DNA of 64,000 bases from Permianibacter aggregans (GCF_009756665.1 NZ_CP037953.1:4154001-4218000), one strand, 5' to 3'. Positions 35,950 through 46,270 are shown, counted from the first letter of the stretch. Numbers and translations are program-made. Notes: generated by a model from the letters alone, not told the origin.

Positions 35950-38900
35950 ATGAGCAAGAAAATCGGGAAGATTCTGGTCGCCAACCGCAGTGAAATCGCT
36001 ATTCGCGTGATGCGCGCTGCCAACGAGCTCGGCATCAGCACGGTTGCCATTTACGCCGGTGAAGATCGGTTCTCACTGCATCGATTCAAGGCTGACGAAA
36101 GCTATCGGGTTGGTGAGGGCAAGAAACCGGTCGAAGCCTATCTCGATGTGCCGGATATTCTGCGCATTGCCCGCGATGCCGGTGTTGACGCCATTCATCC
36201 TGGTTATGGTTTTCTCTCTGAGAATCCGGATTTCGCTGAGGCTTGCGCCAAAGCCGGCATTGCCTTTATCGGTCCGAAACCGGAAGTGATGCGCGGCCTT
36301 GGCAATAAGGTTTCCGCTCGTGAATTGGCGCAGCGTGCCAAAGTGCCGGTGGTGCCGGCAACCGGACCATTACCGCGCGACGACAATGAAGTGAAGAAAC
36401 TGGCCGCGGGTGTCGGTTACCCACTGATGGTGAAAGCCAGTTGGGGCGGCGGCGGCCGCGGCATGCGCGCTATCGAAAACGAACAGGAATTGCTGTCGCT
36501 GATTGAAACGGCGCGTCGCGAAGCCGGCGCGGCGTTCGGCAATGACGAAGTGTATTTGGAAAAGCTGGTGCGCCGAGCCCACCATGTTGAAGTGCAGATT
36601 CTAGGTGATTTACACGGCACCTTGGTGCATCTTGGCGAGCGCGATTGCTCGGTGCAACGCCGGCATCAGAAAGTGGTCGAACAGGCGCCAGCACCGTATT
36701 TGAGCGCCGAGCAGCGCGCAGAACTCTGCGGTTATGCACTGGCGATTGGCCGCGAAGTCGGTTACACCCATGCTGGCACCGTCGAATTTCTGATGGACGC
36801 TGACACCAAGGCGTTCTATTTCATTGAAGTCAATCCGCGCATTCAGGTGGAACACACGGTTACCGAAGAAGTAACCGGTATTGATTTGGTCAAGGCGCAA
36901 ATCCGCATTACCGAAGGCGCCCGCATTGGAGAAATCGAAGGCGAGCAGGGTAGCGGCGTTCCGGCTCAGGAACAAATCCGTTTGAACGGTTACGCGCTGC
37001 AATGTCGTATCACCACCGAGGATCCGGAGAACGGTTTTCGTCCCGATTATGGCCGCCTTACTGCGTATCGTTCGCCAGCCGGTTTTGGTATCCGCCTTGA
37101 TGGTGGCAGTGCCTATGGCGGTGCCGTGATCACGCCGTATTACGATTCGCTGCTGGTCAAAGTTACCGCCCGTGGCGGCACTCGGATGGAAGCCATTCGT
37201 CGGATGGATCGGGCGCTGCGCGAATTCCGTATTCGCGGTGTTACCACCAATCTGATGTTTCTGGAAAACGTCATCAATCACCAACAGTTTCTGAGCGGCG
37301 AATGCACGACGCGTTTTATCGACACCAATCCGGAGCTGTTGCAGTTTGAGCCGCGCAAAGATCGAGCCACCAAATTGCTGAACTTTATCGGCCGCGTTGT
37401 TGTGCACGGCCATCCGGAAATGAAAGGCCGTCATGTTGCTGAGAAACCAGCACAGCCGTTGTTGCCGAACAAAGACATCCTCCAGCAACCGGTGCCCAAA
37501 GGCAGTCGCGATCGTCTGCTGGAACTCGGGCCAGAAAAGTTCGCCGAGTGGATGCGTCAATCGCCAAAGGTATTGATCACCGACACAACGCTGCGCGATG
37601 CCCATCAATCCTTGTTTGCGACCCGTATGCGCAGCGACGATATGCTGCGTATTGCGCCCTATTACGCGCGCTTGGCGCCCGAGCTGTTATCGCTGGAGTG
37701 CTGGGGCGGCGCGACGTTCGATGTCGCGATGCGCTTCTTGAAAGAAGACCCGTGGCAGCGTTTGCGCGACCTACGTGCGGCGATTCCAAACCTGCTGCTG
37801 CAAATGCTGTTGCGTGGTTCGAACGGTGTGGGTTACACCAATTACCCGGACAACGTCGTTCGCTATTTTGTGCAACAAGCGGCGCAAAATGGCATTGATT
37901 TGTTCCGCATTTTCGATTCGCTGAACTGGGTCGAGAATATGCGCGTGTCGATCGATGCTGTGCGTGAAGCCGGCGCCTTGGCCGAAGGCGCGATTTGCTA
38001 CACGGCCGATCTGTTTGATGCCAAACGTCCGAAATATAATTTGCAGTACTACGTGAAACTGGCCAAGGAACTGGAAGCCGCCGGCTGCCATGTGCTCGGC
38101 ATCAAGGACATGGCCGGTGTTTGCCGCCCACGTGCGGCGCGCGAGTTGGTGCGGGTGCTGAAGCAGGAAGTCGGCTTGCCGATTCATTTCCATACCCATG
38201 ACACCAGCGGTATTGCTGCGGCCAGTATTCTTGCTGCCATTGAATCCGGTTGCGATGCCGTCGACGGCGCGCTTGACAGCATGAGCGGTTTGACCTCACA
38301 GGCGAACCTGAGTTCGGTCGCCGCCGCACTCGAAAACACCGACAAGGATCCGGGACTCAATCAGCAGAATCTGTTCCAGCTTTCCACCTATTTTGAAGGC
38401 GTGCGCAAACTCTACGCACCATTCGAGCCGGATATTCGCTCCGGCACGGCCGATGTTTATCGCCATGAAATGCCCGGTGGCCAGTACACCAATCTGCGTG
38501 AGCAAGCGCGTTCGCTTGGCCTCGAACATCGCTGGGCGGAAGTCGCCGGCATGTACGCTGAAGTCAATCAATTGTTCGGCGACATCGTCAAAGTCACACC
38601 AAGCTCAAAAGTGGTTGGTGACATGGCGCTGTTTATGGTCAGTAATGAATTGACAGCCGACGATGTACGCAATCCTGACAAAGACATTGCGTTTCCGGAA
38701 TCGGTCGTGCAATTGATGAAAGGCGAGCTTGGCTTTCCACCGGATGGTTTCCCTGAGGCACTGCAGAAAAAAGTATTGCGTGGCGAAAAGCCTCTGACCG
38801 GTCGTGCCGGCGCATTGATGGCCGACGCCGACCTGGATGCCATACGCAAGCAAGCCGAGAAAGAATGCGAGCAACCGCTCAGTGATTCCGACTTGGCTGC

Positions 38901-39405
38901 GTACTTGATGTACCCGAAAGTGTTTGTCGAGTTTGCCAAGCACCGTTTGGAGTATGGTGAAGTATCGGTGCTCAGCACACCAACGTTCTTCCACGGCCTC
39001 AATGATGGCGAAGAAGTGGTGGTGGATATTGAACCCGGCAAATCACTGATTATCCGTTTGCTTGGTCGTAGCGAACCGGGTGAAGACGGTTACTACAAGT
39101 TGTTCTTCGAGCTGAATGGCCAAGGCAGGCCCGTGCGTATCGCCGCTGAAGCGCAAGCGCTGAAGGCGCGACCAAAAGCCGAGGAGGGCAATGCCAAGCA
39201 TGTCGGCGCACCAATGCCGGGCCGCATCGCGCTGCTGTCAGTCAAGGAAGGCCAAAACGTCAAGCGCGGTGACGCCTTGTTGGCGTTGGAAGCCATGAAA
39301 ATGGAAACGGTGTTGCGCGCGGAGGCTGACGGTACCATCGGTAAAATTCACGTCAAAGTAGGCCAGGATATCGAGTCACGGGATCTGTTGATCGAATACC
39401 GATGA
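35950..39405 (+). CDS. pyc: Pyruvate carboxylase, single-chain
   Basis: Biotin enzyme making oxaloacetate from pyruvate and bicarbonate to refill the TCA cycle. The 1151 residues contain biotin carboxylase (ILVANRSEIAIRVMRAA at the start; ATP-grasp loop SWGGGGRGM; ERDCSVQRRHQKVVE), carboxyltransferase from ~540 (LITDTTLRDAHQSLFATRMR; metal-binding HFHTHDTSG) and the C-terminal biotinyl domain (LEAMKMET, Lys ~1117). ATG 35950 is chosen because the family starts there and GAGAAG lies upstream; the longer frame from 35857 adds an unrelated leader. Monocistronic. It would support growth on C2 units and hydroxybutyrate, which this window also degrades. Confidence 0.96.
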   Translation: MSKKIGKILVANRSEIAIRVMRAANELGISTVAIYAGEDRFSLHRFKADESYRVGEGKKPVEAYLDVPDILRIARDAGVDAIHPGYGFLSENPDFAEACAKAGIAFIGPKPEVMRGLGNKVSARELAQRAKVPVVPATGPLPRDDNEVKKLAAGVGYPLMVKASWGGGGRGMRAIENEQELLSLIETARREAGAAFGNDEVYLEKLVRRAHHVEVQILGDLHGTLVHLGERDCSVQRRHQKVVEQAPAPYLSAEQRAELCGYALAIGREVGYTHAGTVEFLMDADTKAFYFIEVNPRIQVEHTVTEEVTGIDLVKAQIRITEGARIGEIEGEQGSGVPAQEQIRLNGYALQCRITTEDPENGFRPDYGRLTAYRSPAGFGIRLDGGSAYGGAVITPYYDSLLVKVTARGGTRMEAIRRMDRALREFRIRGVTTNLMFLENVINHQQFLSGECTTRFIDTNPELLQFEPRKDRATKLLNFIGRVVVHGHPEMKGRHVAEKPAQPLLPNKDILQQPVPKGSRDRLLELGPEKFAEWMRQSPKVLITDTTLRDAHQSLFATRMRSDDMLRIAPYYARLAPELLSLECWGGATFDVAMRFLKEDPWQRLRDLRAAIPNLLLQMLLRGSNGVGYTNYPDNVVRYFVQQAAQNGIDLFRIFDSLNWVENMRVSIDAVREAGALAEGAICYTADLFDAKRPKYNLQYYVKLAKELEAAGCHVLGIKDMAGVCRPRAARELVRVLKQEVGLPIHFHTHDTSGIAAASILAAIESGCDAVDGALDSMSGLTSQANLSSVAAALENTDKDPGLNQQNLFQLSTYFEGVRKLYAPFEPDIRSGTADVYRHEMPGGQYTNLREQARSLGLEHRWAEVAGMYAEVNQLFGDIVKVTPSSKVVGDMALFMVSNELTADDVRNPDKDIAFPESVVQLMKGELGFPPDGFPEALQKKVLRGEKPLTGRAGALMADADLDAIRKQAEKECEQPLSDSDLAAYLMYPKVFVEFAKHRLEYGEVSVLSTPTFFHGLNDGEEVVVDIEPGKSLIIRLLGRSEPGEDGYYKLFFELNGQGRPVRIAAEAQALKARPKAEEGNAKHVGAPMPGRIALLSVKEGQNVKRGDALLALEAMKMETVLRAEADGTIGKIHVKVGQDIESRDLLIEYR

Positions 39406-39413
39406 GTCGGAGT

Positions 39414-39454
39414 CCGAGACGCGATTTTGCTAACGTAAAGAAATCGCGTCTCGG
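39414..39454. terminator. Hairpin between convergent pyc and binding-protein genes
   Basis: A 14-bp perfect stem CCGAGACGCGATTT / AAATCGCGTCTCGG with a 13-base loop. One arm is the last eight sense codons of the minus-strand gene, and its stop codon lies in the loop. There is no T run; it probably acts as a shared transcript end. Confidence 0.5.
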
Positions 39455-40230
39455 GCAATGCCGTACGGCTGCAAATAGTGCTGTTCAATTATTCGTTCGA
39501 TACGCTTTTCGCGAACCATTTCAGCCAGCGTTTTTTCCAGTAAAGAAAGATGCTCATGCCACGGTGAACGCTGCGAAATGGCGATTCGTCTTGGCGTGTT
39601 ATCCTTGACGCGAAATCCAGCTTTCTGCACCCGGTCGCGAATATTCAGTGAGCGCAAGGCATATTCGCCACGGCCCTCCGGTACGGCAACCACATCGATG
39701 CGACCCAGCAACAGTTTGCGGAAGTTGCTCTCGACATCTTCGGCGTAATCGATCTGCAGCTTCCGGTCTTGATCAAACTGATCGAACAGCTTGCTGCCGC
39801 GAACGACGCCAATACGATAACGATACAGATCCTGGTACTGATTTAACGCTTGTTCACCTTCGCGGCGAAGATAAAATACCTTTGGATAACCACGCTGCAG
39901 AAACGGCGGATTCAAGTAGCGCAGGTAACGCTCACGAATGTTGGTAGGGCGCAAGCCAATAACAATGTCGGCTTCGCCTGATTCCAGCAACACCTGACAG
40001 CGATCAATCGGGCAATCGATCCACTCCAGTTCCGTGCTCAAGCGCGACGCCAGTTCCCGGATGATTTCAATATGAGCACCAATGAACTGTTGGTTTTCCT
40101 GCATGCTCCACGGCGGCATATGAAAAACAGCATGACGCAGCTTCCGAGGAGGGTGGACATCAGCCAGGGAAGCGGAGCTGAACATGAGCAACAACCCGCA
40201 GCAAAGCGCCGAAGCCAAGCCCCGCGACAT
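39430..40230 (-). CDS. Periplasmic solute-binding protein, family 3 type
   Basis: 266 residues with a signal peptide (LCCGLLLMFSSASLADV). It has the two-lobe SBP_bac_3 pattern: LRHAVFHMPPWSMQENQQF, GAHIEIIRELASRLSTELEW, GEADIVIGLRPTNIRERYLR and GVVRGSKLFDQF. There is no ABC permease nearby, so it may feed an orphan sensory or transport role, as many such stand-alone proteins in aquatic gammaproteobacteria seem to. The start at 40230 is set by the signal peptide; the longer ORF from 40272 adds 14 residues without support. Confidence 0.82.
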   Translation of the reverse strand: MSRGLASALCCGLLLMFSSASLADVHPPRKLRHAVFHMPPWSMQENQQFIGAHIEIIRELASRLSTELEWIDCPIDRCQVLLESGEADIVIGLRPTNIRERYLRYLNPPFLQRGYPKVFYLRREGEQALNQYQDLYRYRIGVVRGSKLFDQFDQDRKLQIDYAEDVESNFRKLLLGRIDVVAVPEGRGEYALRSLNIRDRVQKAGFRVKDNTPRRIAISQRSPWHEHLSLLEKTLAEMVREKRIERIIEQHYLQPYGIARDAISLR

Positions 40231-40353
40231 GCTGTTCTTCCTTGCAGACAATGTGATCACGAAAAGTTGCACTCCAATGTGCGTTCAGCGCTATGCCACT
40301 ATCTTGCGATACTCCGCCCGACCCTGTCATTCACTATTGCACGTAGCACATGA

Positions 40354-42765
40354 CTACCCAGCTTCTTTTCTGCTGAAGTCGATACCCGGCGCTTGAATAA
40401 AATAGCCTTGAAACAGGCGTATACCTTTTTGCCAGAGCGATGCCAAGGTCGCGGAATCCTCGACATGAGTCGCGATCAATTGACCGCCGGCTTCGTTACA
40501 TGCCTGCGTCAACGGTTCCAGTGCAGACGCTGACAGGGTTTTGTCCGCCAACTGTGACGGGATATCGTTAGCGAGTTTGATGAATTCCGGCTTCAGCGAG
40601 CTGACCATCTGGGTAAACGGTGACTCCAGGGCAAGCTTGATCAGGCAGACACCGCAACGTGCATCGCGCAGAGCCTTGACGACAAATGCCGCGTATTCCT
40701 GATGCAAGCTAACCCACTGCGCGTCGAGCATGATGATCAACCGTTTGTCGCCACGGATTCGAGAGCTACGTAGAACGTTGGCGATAAATGACAGAAACAG
40801 CTTTTGCTTCAGGCTATCTTCGGAAAGGTGTACAAACAGTGTGCCTGACTCGCGTGTCAGCGAATCCGATTCGAGGGATTTGATCGCAGATTGCAATACC
40901 CAGCGGTCAAGCTCCATGCGTTTGTCCGCATCGGTCAGTAAACGAATGAAACGTCCGGCCGGAATCAGATTGTCATGCTGATCCCGATAGCGTACCAAGA
41001 CATCGAAATGATTGGCGGCATGGGTTTCGATGTCGACAATCGGCTGAAACGCCAGAGACAGTCGGTCCACCGGCAAATCCTGTTGCGGATCAAACACGAT
41101 GCCTTCTGGTGCCACCTGTTGTTGCTGCAACATGACGCTATTGGTCGGGTGTTGACGCGCCAATTCATACTGCCGCTCAACGGCAGCCATCGCGGCGTTG
41201 ACCGAGCCAGGCGCCTGTTCCAGTGGCAGTATGCCGATGCTGATGGTGGCGCTGAGTTCCTGCCCATCGGCGCGCAGCGGATGTTGCTGGAAAGCGCTCA
41301 ATAGTTGTTCGGCGCGACTCAATAAGGTTTTTTCCTCAATGCTGTTGAACATCGCGCACGCCACCAAGTCCGCGACGATGGTCCATTGTTCACCGCTGGC
41401 CTGATTGTCGGCAATGCGCTGAACAAACTGCTCATGCAGTCGTGCCATACCTGCATGGCCATACAGTTGTTGCAGCTTATCGAGATTATCGACGCCAAGA
41501 TAAATCAGTGACATGCGGCGTTCTCGTTGCTCGTCAGCCAGCTGTCGTTGTAATGCGTCAAAAAAATAGCTGCGTGTCAGCAACGAGGATTTCTCGGTTT
41601 TGGTGACACGTTCAATACGGCGCTTCAGTTGCCGGGTGTTGTGGTGGGCGTGCTGCAATACTTCGATCAGCTTTTCCGGCTCAATCGGTTTGGTCAGATA
41701 GGCGCTGATACCGAGCGCCCTGACGGAGCGTTTTAGATCGGCCGAGGTATCGGAGGTCAGAAACACGATGGGCATCAGACTGAAAGTCGGGTCTTGCCGA
41801 ATCAGTGCGGCCAGTTCAAAACCATTTACCTTGGGCATGTGCATGTCGAGCATGATGACATCAGGCTTGAACTGTGCTGCTTTTTGCAAGGTGTTCATCG
41901 GCTGATTGACGACCAGTGGCTGCATGCCAGCTTGTTGCAGCGACTTTTCCAGCGCCGAGGTAATCATTTCATCATCATCAACGATCAACACTTTCAACGA
42001 CGGCATGGCGCGATCGATGGTGTGTTGCACGGCTTTCAACAGCTCTGAGAAGTCGACGGGTTTGTGAATGAAATTCGCCGCGCCAGCGCGCAATGCTTGC
42101 AGACGGGCGGCGAGATCGGTGCGCGCCGACATCAGCATGATCGGCGTTTGGCCGCCGGTCAGTTCACGGATGCTCTGAATGGCGTCGATACCGAGCAGTG
42201 GTGCTTCCGGAAAACCGAGGTCCATGATGATTAAATCGGCGCGTTGCTCAGCAAGGCGATGGAGGCAATCAGATGGTGTCGTGAAGCTTTCGCACTGATA
42301 GCCTGCACGCTGCAGATAGGTGGCGAGCAGATTGGCCAGTACCTGGTCATCATCGACGATAAATACCGTTGCGGATTCTGCAGTTGGAGTTGCCTTCAGC
42401 CCTGCCGCTTGCCAGGCTTCAGGCAGTTTTTCGTCGCCGCGTTGTAACAGCGCGGCAATCAATTGGCTGACCAGGGCCTGCAGTCGCTCGCGCTCGATGC
42501 CACCAAAATCCAAACCTTGTTCACGACGATGTTGAATGAACTGCTCAAGCGCACGAGCGGCGTCGCCCATTTTCGGATAGCCAAAGGTGGCGCAACTGCC
42601 GCTGAGTCGATGTGCCAGCATTTGCAGCGCGTGTACGCCCGCGTCTGACCAGGCTTGATGGCGGAGTATCGACCAAAGTTCGTTGACCTGACGACTGCGC
42701 TCCGGCAGCGTCGCGGTGAATTTTTCGCGCAATGCCAACAGTTCGGCGGGAAGTTTATCGTTCAT
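40354..42765 (-). CDS. Hpt / double receiver / degenerate GGDEF-EAL signalling protein
   Basis: 803 residues, cytosolic. Hpt domain with phospho-His in LAHRLSGSCATFGYP (His52), receiver 1 from ~134 (VFIVDDDQVL; IIMDLGFPE), receiver 2 from ~258 (VLIVDDDEMI; IMLDMHMPKVNG; YLTKPIEPEK), a GGDEF-like domain where the signature reads VADLVACAMFN, and an EAL-like domain where EAL is replaced by DVL (FDVLVRY) with most metal ligands absent. It should therefore neither make nor break c-di-GMP, though it may bind it. ATG 42765 is chosen since AGGA lies eight bases upstream; ATG 42771 is too close, and the frame continuing to 42999 passes through a scoB relic. Confidence 0.88.
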   Translation of the reverse strand: MNDKLPAELLALREKFTATLPERSRQVNELWSILRHQAWSDAGVHALQMLAHRLSGSCATFGYPKMGDAARALEQFIQHRREQGLDFGGIERERLQALVSQLIAALLQRGDEKLPEAWQAAGLKATPTAESATVFIVDDDQVLANLLATYLQRAGYQCESFTTPSDCLHRLAEQRADLIIMDLGFPEAPLLGIDAIQSIRELTGGQTPIMLMSARTDLAARLQALRAGAANFIHKPVDFSELLKAVQHTIDRAMPSLKVLIVDDDEMITSALEKSLQQAGMQPLVVNQPMNTLQKAAQFKPDVIMLDMHMPKVNGFELAALIRQDPTFSLMPIVFLTSDTSADLKRSVRALGISAYLTKPIEPEKLIEVLQHAHHNTRQLKRRIERVTKTEKSSLLTRSYFFDALQRQLADEQRERRMSLIYLGVDNLDKLQQLYGHAGMARLHEQFVQRIADNQASGEQWTIVADLVACAMFNSIEEKTLLSRAEQLLSAFQQHPLRADGQELSATISIGILPLEQAPGSVNAAMAAVERQYELARQHPTNSVMLQQQQVAPEGIVFDPQQDLPVDRLSLAFQPIVDIETHAANHFDVLVRYRDQHDNLIPAGRFIRLLTDADKRMELDRWVLQSAIKSLESDSLTRESGTLFVHLSEDSLKQKLFLSFIANVLRSSRIRGDKRLIIMLDAQWVSLHQEYAAFVVKALRDARCGVCLIKLALESPFTQMVSSLKPEFIKLANDIPSQLADKTLSASALEPLTQACNEAGGQLIATHVEDSATLASLWQKGIRLFQGYFIQAPGIDFSRKEAG

Positions 42766-43477
42766 GGCCATAGTCCTATCGTCGCAGGCAGGCAAAGTAT
42801 AGGCGCTGAGCCGTATTTTGCCGGATTCGCTATTGCTGATGGCGACGATAGGTGGCGCTATGTGCTGCTGATAACCATTGTGCCCGGATACAAGAAAAAT
42901 ATGTCGTTTGACCTGCCTCTTGTGGTGCTGGATAGCCGCGTCCGAGGAGGGAAAGACCATTTCCGGCACATGCTCTGGCACACACCAGATCACCAGCAAT
43001 CAGCGATGCAGGTAAACGCGGTGATGCTTGGAGAAGAGGGGAGCGAGACGAAAGGTTTTGGTCGAAGCCATGGTAACAGAGCATGAAAGCATGGCTACCC
43101 GATTAGCTACCCCCAGTAGTCTGAAATCGCCTGGATGGGGTTGTATGAATGTGCTGCCTAAGTCGATAACTTTATACAAATGAATTTCCCATGGAGTAGT
43201 TTTGCGGGCTTTGTCTCACTTCGAAGTAAAAACAATCGTCATTTTTTTACTCTGGTCGGAGCGCGTTTTTCCAAAACTGGGTGTAAGCCTGTAACAGTGA
43301 TGGTTGTTCCCGACTTCGCCTCGATCAAGTTCGCTGGATTGGCAGAAAAGGATGTCACCGTGCGGTCTGGCGAGTGCTGTTTGTCTTGCGCTTGTTCTCA
43401 CTTTTTTACTGTTGATTTCAAGAAATTCCTGGGTGCCGCATGGTGCGTGCATCACATGATTTAACCGGAGGGATATT
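42766..43477. other. 712-bp intergenic region without a recognisable gene
   Basis: Apart from the scoB relic (42948-43006) I see no coding sequence with a credible product. The right half (43090-43450) is visibly richer in A and T than the surroundings (TTTTTTTACTC, AACTTTATACAAATG). It presumably carries the promoter of the gene at 43478. Short frames here have no recognisable domains. Confidence 0.5.
42948..43006 (-). pseudogene. Displaced 3' end of a scoB-like CoA-transferase gene
   Basis: 59 bp matching the last codons and stop region of scoB (46394-46451) in the same orientation. By hand alignment there are 8 mismatches and one inserted base, about 85% identity, including the identical run CACCAGATCACCAGCA. 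Translated on the minus strand it gives SLIAGDLV in one frame and VPEHVPEMVFP in the next, compared with SLTAGDLVVPANVPEMVFP in ScoB. The stop codon is lost. Together with the intact scoB end it brackets 43007-46393. Confidence 0.72.
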
Positions 43478-46270
43478 ATGACAAGGCGTACAAGATTTTG
43501 GCGGCATCTCGCTTTACTGGCGCTGATGGCATCGACGAGTGCTCTACCGCAAACAAGTGTGGCAAAAGGTGATGAATCAGATCAGATTCGGAAGCGTCAG
43601 CAGTGGCTGCAAGAAACGCGAGGATTGAGAGACCGCGGTGAAGCTGGTCGGGCTCGTCAACAAGCGATCCAAATGTTGCAGATTCAAGCGCAACAAATGC
43701 GAGCACAGCAATTGATGGCCGGTGAAGTATGGGAGGAAATGGGGCCTTCCTCAATGCAAATGGGCAACTGGGTAATGGGTAGAGTTTCTGGACGCCCCAA
43801 TAGCATCGCCATTGACCCCACAAACGATAATGTTGTCTATTTTGGTAGTGCCGCCGGCGGTGTTTGGAAAACCACAAACGCCGGACAGTCTTGGATGCCT
43901 GTATTCGATAACGTGGGAACGCTAGCGATTGGAGCGATCACCATTGAGCCCGGAGATCGAAATCGAATTTGGGTGGGAACCGGTGACAGAAATGGCGGAG
44001 CATGTGCGGGCTACTTTGGACAAGGGGTGTTCTTCAGTGCCGACGGCGGACAAACATGGCAAGAAAAGAACGGAAGCGGTTCTACCGCAATGCCGTTATC
44101 AGTAGTGAATAGCGTCGCCATTCATTCCACCAATAACCAGACTGTGCTGGTAGGTGGCTTCGGTCAATGCAATGAATCTGGACAGCTAGTGGGGGCCGGT
44201 GCTTATCGCAGTTCAAATGGCGGCTCAACATGGAGCAAAGTACTGTCCGGAAAAGTTGAAGACATCGTTTTTGTTCCCGGGTCGTCGGTGGTGTATGCGA
44301 CCGTCTCTGGTGTTGGTGTAATGAAGTCAGTTGACGCGGGAGCAACCTTCGCGCAAAGCAGCCAGGGATTATCGGTGGGAACGGGTCGCGTACGTCTTGC
44401 ACTGGCGCCGAGCAATTCCCAAGTGCTGTATGTTTTAGCTGGTAGTCAGCTATTCAAAAGCACGAATGCAGCAGCAAGTTGGACGAGGGTGAACAGCAAC
44501 GCCTGTGAAGGCCAGTGCACCTATAACCAGGCGATTACGGTGCATCCTCAACAGAGCGATACCATCCTGGTTGGTAGCATTCGTTTTGCCCGCTCAACAA
44601 ATGGCGGAACCAGTTTGCAAACGCTGACCAGTAGCTGGGGTGGTAATCAGCAGGTGCATCAGGACACTCATGTGCTGGTTTATTCTCCATCCAATCCCAA
44701 CCGCTTTTATATCGGTAGTGATGGTGGTATTTGGCGCACCGATAACAACGGTTCATCGTTCATCAACATGAACGCCAATCTGAATGTCACCCAGTTTTAT
44801 GATATCGCCATCGACACTAGCAACCCTGATAAAATTTTTGGTGGAGCACAAGACAACTCATCGTCCAGTCGAAATATCAGCAAGGTCTGGAACTTAACCT
44901 ATGCCAGCGGTGATGGTTTCATGAACGTTGTTGATCCATCGAATCCATCAACAGTTCTGCAGACCAGTTATCCAAGCGGTGGTTATCCGAATATCGTTCG
45001 ATCTTTTCAAGGCGGAACAGCTGGTACCTTCAGTGCTTTGCCGAAAACTGGATTGAGCAGCGGAAATTTCCCATGGGTAACGCCGCTTGCTGCGGCAGGC
45101 AACAAAGTCTGGGTCGCATCGGATCGCTTGTATGTCGGCAACACCTCGGCATCAAGCTTTTCCTGGACTGCTGTTGGAGGGGCATTGGGAAGTGCGGCGT
45201 CAGTGATCACGCCAACGCAGGCGGGCAATGCTTATCCGGTGTACGTCGGCACATCCGGAGGAAAAATTTACTTTCATAGCAATGCGGTTCAAGGTGCGGG
45301 TTCATTGACCGATGTGACCAATAACTATCCGGGTGGTCGCGTTTCCGATATCGCTGTTGCTCCAGATAATTCTCGTACGACCTATGTCACCCGTTCGGCG
45401 TTCGGTGGCGCCAAGCTTTATCGTTCCACTAATAACGGCGCCAGTTGGTCTGCGATTGGCGACGGTTTACCCAATGTCCCTGCCAATGCAGTAGCCGTTG
45501 ATCCTCGTCAACCGACAAGGGTATTTGTTGCCACGGATATTGGGATGTACCAGAGCATTGATTCGGGAAATACTTTTACCGCGTTCAATGCCGGCATGCC
45601 GATCGGTAATGTCGTAATGGACTTGGAAATCGACGATGAACCTCATGTGCTGGTTGCGGGAACCTATGGTCGTGGTGCCTGGAAGGTCAATCTGCAAGGA
45701 ACACAAAGCAATCAACCGCCCGTGGCAAACTTCCAGTTTTCCGTGAATGGAAAAAGCGTGTCGTTCACCGATGCCTCTCAAGACGATGATGGCCAAATCG
45801 TTTCGCGACTCTGGGATTTGGGTGATGGCACAACGAGTGCTCAAACGAACCCAGCAAAAACCTACGCTGATGACGGAACCTATCAAGTGCAGTTGACGGT
45901 AACCGATGATGACGGTGCCTCGGCGAGTATTAACCGCGCCGTCGTCATTTCGAGCAGCGCCTGTGCGGGCACCACCATTAACGGCAGTTTCGCGGGAGCC
46001 AATGGGCAGAGTCAAATTCAACCGAATGGCACCTGGTATCAAAGCACTTCTGCGGGAACCCATAGCGTTTGTTTGCAGGGGCCGCAAGGCACAGACTTTG
46101 ATGTTTACCTGGATCGTTGGACAGGATCAGCGTGGCAACAAGTTGCCAAGAGCGAGTCGCCGACATCGGTGGAAGCTATCAACTATTCCGGCTCAAGTGG
46201 CTATTATCGTTATCGCGTCGTAAATTATGCTGGGGTAGGGGCTTACACATTCACTTTTCAACGGCCATGA
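43478..46270 (+). CDS. Exported beta-propeller protein with Asp-box repeats and PKD domain
   Basis: 930 residues. A signal peptide (LALLALMASTSALPQ) and a Gln/Arg-rich helix (~35-80) precede a long sialidase/VPS10-like propeller with Asp boxes (S-x-D-x-G-x-T-W): TTNAGQSW 132-139, SADGGQTW 187-194, SSNGGSTW 245-252, SVDAGATF 284-291, later STNNGASW and SIDSGNTF. A PKD domain follows (~745-825, WDLGDGTTSAQ, YQVQLTVTDDDGASA), then a C-terminal beta domain (~830-930) like the pre-peptidase PPC domain. No catalytic triad of sialidases or peptidases was recognised, so it is likely a secreted binding protein. GGAGGG precedes the ATG. Base composition is lower in GC than its neighbours and it lies between scoB end repeats, both hinting at transfer. 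Confidence 0.85.
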   Translation: MTRRTRFWRHLALLALMASTSALPQTSVAKGDESDQIRKRQQWLQETRGLRDRGEAGRARQQAIQMLQIQAQQMRAQQLMAGEVWEEMGPSSMQMGNWVMGRVSGRPNSIAIDPTNDNVVYFGSAAGGVWKTTNAGQSWMPVFDNVGTLAIGAITIEPGDRNRIWVGTGDRNGGACAGYFGQGVFFSADGGQTWQEKNGSGSTAMPLSVVNSVAIHSTNNQTVLVGGFGQCNESGQLVGAGAYRSSNGGSTWSKVLSGKVEDIVFVPGSSVVYATVSGVGVMKSVDAGATFAQSSQGLSVGTGRVRLALAPSNSQVLYVLAGSQLFKSTNAAASWTRVNSNACEGQCTYNQAITVHPQQSDTILVGSIRFARSTNGGTSLQTLTSSWGGNQQVHQDTHVLVYSPSNPNRFYIGSDGGIWRTDNNGSSFINMNANLNVTQFYDIAIDTSNPDKIFGGAQDNSSSSRNISKVWNLTYASGDGFMNVVDPSNPSTVLQTSYPSGGYPNIVRSFQGGTAGTFSALPKTGLSSGNFPWVTPLAAAGNKVWVASDRLYVGNTSASSFSWTAVGGALGSAASVITPTQAGNAYPVYVGTSGGKIYFHSNAVQGAGSLTDVTNNYPGGRVSDIAVAPDNSRTTYVTRSAFGGAKLYRSTNNGASWSAIGDGLPNVPANAVAVDPRQPTRVFVATDIGMYQSIDSGNTFTAFNAGMPIGNVVMDLEIDDEPHVLVAGTYGRGAWKVNLQGTQSNQPPVANFQFSVNGKSVSFTDASQDDDGQIVSRLWDLGDGTTSAQTNPAKTYADDGTYQVQLTVTDDDGASASINRAVVISSSACAGTTINGSFAGANGQSQIQPNGTWYQSTSAGTHSVCLQGPQGTDFDVYLDRWTGSAWQQVAKSESPTSVEAINYSGSSGYYRYRVVNYAGVGAYTFTFQRP

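Noticed and set aside
36610-37608. A 332-codon open frame on the - strand inside pyc
   Set aside because: Antisense to the biotin carboxylase domain of pyruvate carboxylase; no domain recognised.
42766-42999. N-terminal extension of the Hpt/receiver protein up to 42999
   Set aside because: The extension translates a relic of the scoB 3' end and has no ribosome site; AGGA is correctly spaced for ATG 42765.
43180-43464. A 94-codon frame upstream of the propeller gene
   Set aside because: It has no recognisable domain, runs over the promoter-like AT-rich region of the next gene and lacks a convincing ribosome site.
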